From Aricia agestis (Eukaryota; Arthropoda; Insecta; Lepidoptera; Lycaenidae): DNA of 64,000 nt. The stretch lies in NCBI RefSeq assembly GCF_905147365.1, contig NC_056417.1:14654501-14718500 (forward strand). The letters run 5' to 3'. Under the pieces are notes generated by a model. It saw only the letters and a list, made by a program, of their open reading frames with translations, had not been told where the DNA came from and made no database searches. The translations under genes were made by a program, and so were the position numbers. Below are positions 49,206 through 64,000 of this stretch, piece after piece. How positions within the stretch are numbered: the stretch's first letter is position 1; every line of letters begins with the position of its first letter.

Positions 49206-50224
49206 CATAAAACCATAAACTAGTTTCAACTTTTTTTTTCTAATTTTCGAACACTGCCATACCGGAAGCTTTTTAGCCGTCATTTTTGATGTATGGATTT
49301 TTACAAAATTGACTTTCTGTAATCTTTTCAGTAAAAGTGTTAAAATTTATAAAGTTTATCATATTTATTCATTAAAAGTTTATCGGTATTGTAAATATTC
49401 GGTAAGTAGTAAGATTTATTACTTAAATGTGATAATAATAGCAGAATGACGAAGCCGATAATGATGTCCTCTTCGGCACAGCAGACTTTTTTAGAGGCGT
49501 GTGTCATTCGACTCGAGATAAAGTACGTTAATCACAGCTCTAAACATGACTCTATGTGCACATTTATTTAATTAATTTCTTATGTGGTATCTAATTCTGG
49601 CTTACTATACATACTCTACCACCAAACTCTTCAACTTCTGTTGATGCCTTTTTGAAGATATGAATCATCTATAAAATTGATTTTATGTAAGAACAAAGAT
49701 ACCGGGATTAGTAGGTAAATGTGAAGTATACATTTATGAAAGGGTTTTGCATGTAAGCAGCTCTAGTTGTAGCTGCAACCAGCAGAACAACATTCTTAAC
49801 TGTCAGTAATATGAATTATTGATTAAGTATTGCTAATACTACATTGTTTTCTTGTATGGTCATAGTAATATGCATTTAAAGCTTCTGTTATTGGTCAGTA
49901 ATGAGGTTACTGTGGATCCAATAGAGAAAATTCCACATAAACACATAATATCTAACCATAACTTAACTTCATCATATAACTTACTTTACCAGCCTAGGAT
50001 GGTGCTGCTTTTGCTACTAACCCATCGATCGTGGAATAACGAGACACAATAGCTTATCTATTGTTATCGTGGCCGGATGCGGCCGCTTAGGGCTTCATGA
50101 ATTAAAATGTTATTCAAACAATCTCTTTAATCAATCCCTAATATCAGCACAATTTGAGGTAGGAGCCAACAGAAGTAATGGCAAAAAGTTTAATTACCAT
50201 AGTAATCCTTATATTCACCCCTAG
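49206..50224. other. Region before the first coding exon of RhoGDI
   Basis: AT-rich; no exon recognised. The CCCCTAG acceptor two bases before the ATG implies at least one non-coding 5' exon somewhere upstream. Confidence 0.4.
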
Positions 50225-50226
50225 CA

Positions 50227-60032
<9,806 letters not shown>

Positions 60033-60476
60033 GTACATTATTTACTACTATATCCTAGTGACATAGAGTTCTACAATATCTCTTTAAAGCTGCGCAGCTT
60101 TAAAGAGATATTGTCCACTGGATCGGAATCGGAGCGTACGGAGCGTCGTCATTTACGAAATGCCGATGGGGTGTGTCCACTGCATTCGGATTCCGCATCG
60201 GCAATTTAGTTATTCTTAGTCCGTCATAGCCTGCGTGCATTTGCATTATGGAGGATAGGATAGGACGAGGATATTCTTATAATTAGCTGTATTTTATCCA
60301 TGAAGCTAATATAGAGAGGAGCTGGCCTAAGCAACTGTGCACTGTGATTTTCAACTAGGTCCTGACGTCATCATTGTGGGCGGGGCTTAAGTCAGTACAC
60401 TTTCAGCGTTTGTCAGGTGCACACGTAACGAGACTCCCAATAAATTGGTGTTTTTTGCGTTTTTAACAACGAAAGT

Positions 60477-60557
60477 ATGAAGTATTGTGTTTTACAATGT
60501 CGAAAACACTCAGACAGACGTTCTGATAATATAAATACCATCACATTTCATTTGTAA
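60477..60557 (+). pseudogene. THAP-domain first exon of a P-type transposase
   Basis: MKYCVLQCRKHSDRRSDN then INTITFHL and TAA. C-x3-C at the N-terminus and TFH at the right spacing fit the beginning of a THAP zinc finger (C-x2-4-C...FH.FP). A donor-like GTAAAT starts at 60554, so the exon may have ended there with the rest in a lost second exon. Confidence 0.55.
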
Positions 60558-61409
60558 ATAATTATAAATGTAATTTAAATATAAAAGTTCTAGAACATTT
60601 TAGCTTTCAGCGTTAATTATACTACTTGACACTAGATGGCCAGATCTTTGAAAGATAATACAGACGTAAATGCTTATAATTTTGAATAAGTTTATTGCAA
60701 TAATCATACTTGAATACTTAAAACTGTTATACACTTTGTCTTAAACACATTTAATAGCTAAAACCGTACTTATATAGCTTTTATTGTCATATTACTTATA
60801 AAGCGCCATCTGTCATCATCTTGGATAACTATTTTGAACGTAACAAATATCCAGGGCCGTATTTAGAATTACATTATTAACCGACTTCCAAAAAACGAGG
60901 AGGTGGTATTTTTATTAAGTATCGCAATGACAGTTTGTTTGCTAATGTTGATTGTTGACGCGCGGCTGATATTTGGCCAGCCGTAGGGTCGACAAACAAA
61001 AATGTTTTTATTTGCGGACATTTCTTTTAAGTTTTTGTTTTAATTTTTTTTGTGATATTAATAGGTAATATGTGATATTATTATAGTAATCGATTAATAA
61101 AATACTAGCTGAATCACATTCATTGATAAAATATTACCACAAATCTTTTTCATGAAAATTTTGGATTCGCTCAAAAATAAAAAAATAAAGTACTTAACTG
61201 AAAGAGTTGAAGCTGCCACGGGGTTGACCAAAAAAAGTTTAATGTACAGAATTGGTCGATTACCTATAAATTAATGTTATCAGAATATTTTTGCTAACAC
61301 TACTTATTTAGCAAACAAAACTGTCATTGCGATCCCATTTTGATCGCGCGTGGATTATCATCTTTCATGTACTTACCATCGAAGAAATTGATTCATAGCC
61401 CATAGGCCC

Positions 61410-61557
61410 GAGGCCGCCCCCCTTCCCTATTACCTCTTAAAAGGCCGGCAATGCACCTGCAGCTCTTCAGATGTTGCGAGTGTCCATGGGCGACGGAAGT
61501 TGCTTTCCATCAGGTGACCCGTTTCCTCGTTTGTCCTCTTATTTTACATAAAAAAAT
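61410..61557 (+). mobile_element. SINE-A 3' fragment inside the P-type element
   Basis: CCCCCCTTCCCTATTACCTC then CTTAAAAGGCCGGCAATGCA through GTTTGTCCTCTTATTTTACA plus an A run. 5'-truncated. Confidence 0.8.
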
Positions 61558-61877
61558 CGGTGAAAATACTAATCCTAATTTTATTCACTGAACTTATTAT
61601 AATTAATAATATACATTTTTTAAAGTTCTCAGTACGTCCCATAATATTCAAGAATATTCAAGAATTTTGACATCTAGTGTAAGATAGCTGAACTACGTAG
61701 TAACATCAACATCGACCTAAGCTAATCGAAAAAAGTAGTTTTGCTTTTAGCCGATAGATGAAATATTGAAAAGTGGGCGGAGCTTGACACCCCTTCACCC
61801 CGCAAATTGTCACGCGTCGTTTCTTAAGGAAATTCGATTACGACACCTCCTCTCTATATTAGCTTCATGATTTTATC

Positions 61878-62436
61878 AGAAGAGGAAAAGAGAAATAAGA
61901 GGAAACGAAAGATATGGGTTCATAATATAAACTCAAAAAGATTAATTTTCGGAGAATTTCATACGTTATAGCCTGATTTATTAGAAGATGAAAAAATATT
62001 TTTTGGGTACATTCATATGAGTCGAAGTTTAAGTTTTTTGAACTTCACTATATTCTAAAACCTCTACAATCTCAGTTGGTTATGATAATGTTGATGTTTT
62101 ATGATTGTAAAGTTCTTCATATTTTTCTATTTAAAATGATTGAGTTATTTTTCAGCTTAAAATAGTAACTACTTAGGTTGTGCAGGAACCTAGGTAATTA
62201 GTAATTACTGTTTTAAACTGAAAAATAACTCAAACATGTTAAATATTTTCGTATGAGAAAATGATTTTGGTATTACGTATGTATGAGAATTTCGATGGTA
62301 CCCGGCTTCTTAAGGTGAGACCCCACTAAGCTTGACTACAATGCAGTGGAGCTACGCTACGCGACACAAAATGGTTCATCCATAAAATATGTTATACCTG
62401 AAGGGAGAGTCGACGAAGTGAAACATGGAGTGTTGC
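61878..62436. other. RhoGDI intron, nothing recognised
   Basis: AT-rich. 62312-62345 (AAGGTGAGACCCCACTAAGC) has a partner at 62764-62780 (TTAGTGCGGTCTCGCCTT), so an older palindrome surrounds the M7 insertion. Confidence 0.45.
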
Positions 62437-62444
62437 GTCACTCC

Positions 62445-62737
62445 CATAAAGTAAATATACCTAGCGGAATAGAGCAACAATCTCGAGCTGTCAAATGAAA
62501 CCGAAATTGGTTTCATCGGTGTGTAAAAATATGTGTACGTATAAACTAACACAAGCATGATTGAACATTTCTATGAGATTAAATTATCAACGTGCGGCAC
62601 GTGCCGACTGGACGTCAAAAAAGGAGTGCTGCTGTCATGTATCACACGTCTCTTTTTACCACGCAGTGTTACTGATAGTGGCATCTCTCTTGCTCAGGCC
62701 TTTGTTTCTCTATTCCGCTAGGTATATTAACTTTATG
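62445..62737. mobile_element. hAT-type MITE M7, copy 3, with 8-bp TSD
   Basis: CATAAAGTAAATATACCTAG...TAGGTATATTAACTTTATG, flanked by GTCACTCC at 62437-62444 and 62738-62745. Confidence 0.9.
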
Positions 62738-62784
62738 GTCACTCCGCTGCAGCGAACTGTCGCTTAGTGCGGTCTCGCCTTTTC

Positions 62785-63589
62785 GTATGGTATTTCCATA
62801 CATATTCACTTTTTCGTTCATAGATACAGACTAGTAGCGAAAGGTCGATATAATTATTCCTACTTCCTGACAAGACTATTATTTACTTTTAAATTAATTT
62901 CGAGTTAAATAATCTAATGATACTTTCAATATTTTAATATAAAATACAAACAACAATATTTATTTTCTAAACTGCTGCTGTGTTTAATTGTATCTTGCAT
63001 TAAATGAAACATTATTAATATGCGTTTTACTGTGTTATAAATGACATGAATATTTCATTCCACGCTGCGACACAGTGCCCGGTACGTATTATTTTGTATT
63101 CGTAACGCGCTATTATTGTGCGCTTCATAAATATCACAATGCGTAGGGCTATTACGTGTAGGTCGATTGCAATGAAACATGGAAATGGAATATTAATTCA
63201 CTTCAAAAAAGAAAAAGGTCCCGAACCGGTGGTAGGCCCCAGTAACATCAACGTTCAGAAAGTGTTTGAAAAAAACTTATTCTGAATAAAAATTTTTGAC
63301 TTTGACTTTGACTCCGAAAGAGTTGTTTTTTGACTAATTTGGTAACAAAAGGATTTTCATTTTTCAGTTTTAATGGTTTATTTGATTCGTACAAAGATTT
63401 TATTGTAAATTACAACTAACTGACGAACATACAAAAGAACTTGAAATTGCTTGCCGGTTTGTTGGAAAAATTGTAAAAGTTTCTGAGGTTTCTTTGTTTA
63501 CCATTTCAACAGCATACTATCTTGGCGCAAGCCAATCAAAAGCGTTAGAGAATAGATAAACTTCCGTCAAAAATTCTCAAACCAGGCAT
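62785..63589. other. RhoGDI intron, no exon seen
   Basis: AT-rich. 63220-63310 (CCCGAACCGGTGGTAGGCCC...TTGACTTTGACTTTGACT) resembles a LINE 3' end with a (TTTGAC)n tail. Confidence 0.45.
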
Positions 63590-64000
63590 AAGGCTGCGTT
63601 TCCACCAGAGATGCGTTGCGAGGAATGTGTTTTTAACCCTCCGTGCACCACGTGAATAAAAGTTACACCGTGCACCACGTGGGGTTTGTCAAACCCCAAG
63701 ACTTATCTGGGCAAGAAATGAGTAATTTGTATTTATTTGTTCATTTTATTTCAAATAACTGTTTTTTGTCTATTTAATTGTAATATAAAACGATACTTAC
63801 TGATATAACTCCCATTTTTAATCCTATACACCCAAAAATGAAAATTTTGTAATCTTTTATCAAGTAAAACCATAGACTTTTTTGGTGGGCCCACAATTGA
63901 AAAGTTACCTTTTATTTCCCGTACTGCTATAAAATTTAAAAACTAACTATATAAGGAATACAAATGTAATAATATTAACTTAATATGATCAGTCTGCAGG
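63590..64000. mobile_element. MITE end and possible piggyBac left end at the window edge
   Basis: 63590-63632 matches one arm of the 21313 MITE (TAAGGCTGCGTTTCCACCAG). It is broken by TTAA (63633-63636) followed by CCCTCCGTGCACCACGTG, with CCGTGCACCACGTG repeated about 30 bp on. TTAA plus CCC-starting ends and subterminal repeats suggest a piggyBac; the other end is outside. Confidence 0.4.

Larger units (their letters stand above)
60299..61869 (+). mobile_element. P-type DNA transposon, internally deleted, with THAP exon
   Basis: 1571 bp. The 23-bp perfect inverted ends start CATGAAGCTAATATAGAGAG. Perfect 8-bp direct repeats ATTTTATC flank it (60291-60298, 61870-61877). CATGA-type ends and 8-bp duplications are those of P elements. 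A short THAP-like exon lies 180 bp from the left end. No transposase core remains; the interior holds at least one SINE fragment and another palindromic repeat (about 60920-61345). Confidence 0.82.

Overview
The window reads as nuclear DNA of a lepidopteran insect (moth or butterfly). It has GT-AG introns, low coding density, AT-rich spacers and very many transposons. The repeats are typical of Lepidoptera: short Helitrons with TC...CTAG ends and A/T flanks, tRNA-derived SINEs, hAT-type MITEs with 8-bp target duplications, a piggyBac in TTAA and a Dong-type LINE in a TAA repeat. No prokaryotic features, true tRNA/rRNA genes or CRISPR arrays were seen. The species cannot be named from the sequence alone.

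Three host genes are supported. (1) A receptor guanylyl cyclase on the + strand has 14 coding exons from 2587 to 38055. All junctions keep the frame and give 781 residues, running from the end of the ligand-binding domain through one membrane helix, a pseudokinase domain, a dimerisation helix and the cyclase domain to a stop codon. Its 5' exons lie left of the window. (2) A small gene on the - strand (44558 to 40253, three exons, 120 residues) encodes an OXLD1-like protein with a CC...C..C signature and a probable mitochondrial presequence. It faces the cyclase tail to tail. (3) RhoGDI on the + strand has exons at 50227, 52109 and 59918 and loses its last exon(s) past the right edge. It probably shares an upstream region with the OXLD1-like gene.

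Region by region: 1-2586 is repeats in a cyclase intron or upstream DNA. 2587-38055 is the cyclase, whose introns hold an intact Dong-type LINE (16228-20673), SINEs, Helitrons and dozens of palindromic MITEs. 38056-40252 is 3' UTR and a short convergent spacer. 40253-44558 is the OXLD1-like gene, with a broken piggyBac (40482-44123) that itself carries a SINE. 44559-50224 is a MITE-rich divergent spacer. 50227-64000 is RhoGDI, with introns holding a Jockey-like LINE, SINEs, Helitron pieces and a P-type element with a THAP exon (60299-61869).

The most notable points are: the P-type element with 8-bp duplications; a LINE and SINE family that share a 3' tail including the LINE's last codons; a duplicated N-terminal domain in the Dong-type protein; an in-frame triplication of a cyclase exon with its splice donors; a 41-bp perfect palindrome with its own target duplication; and repeated insertion of mobile elements within about 50 bp of splice acceptors.
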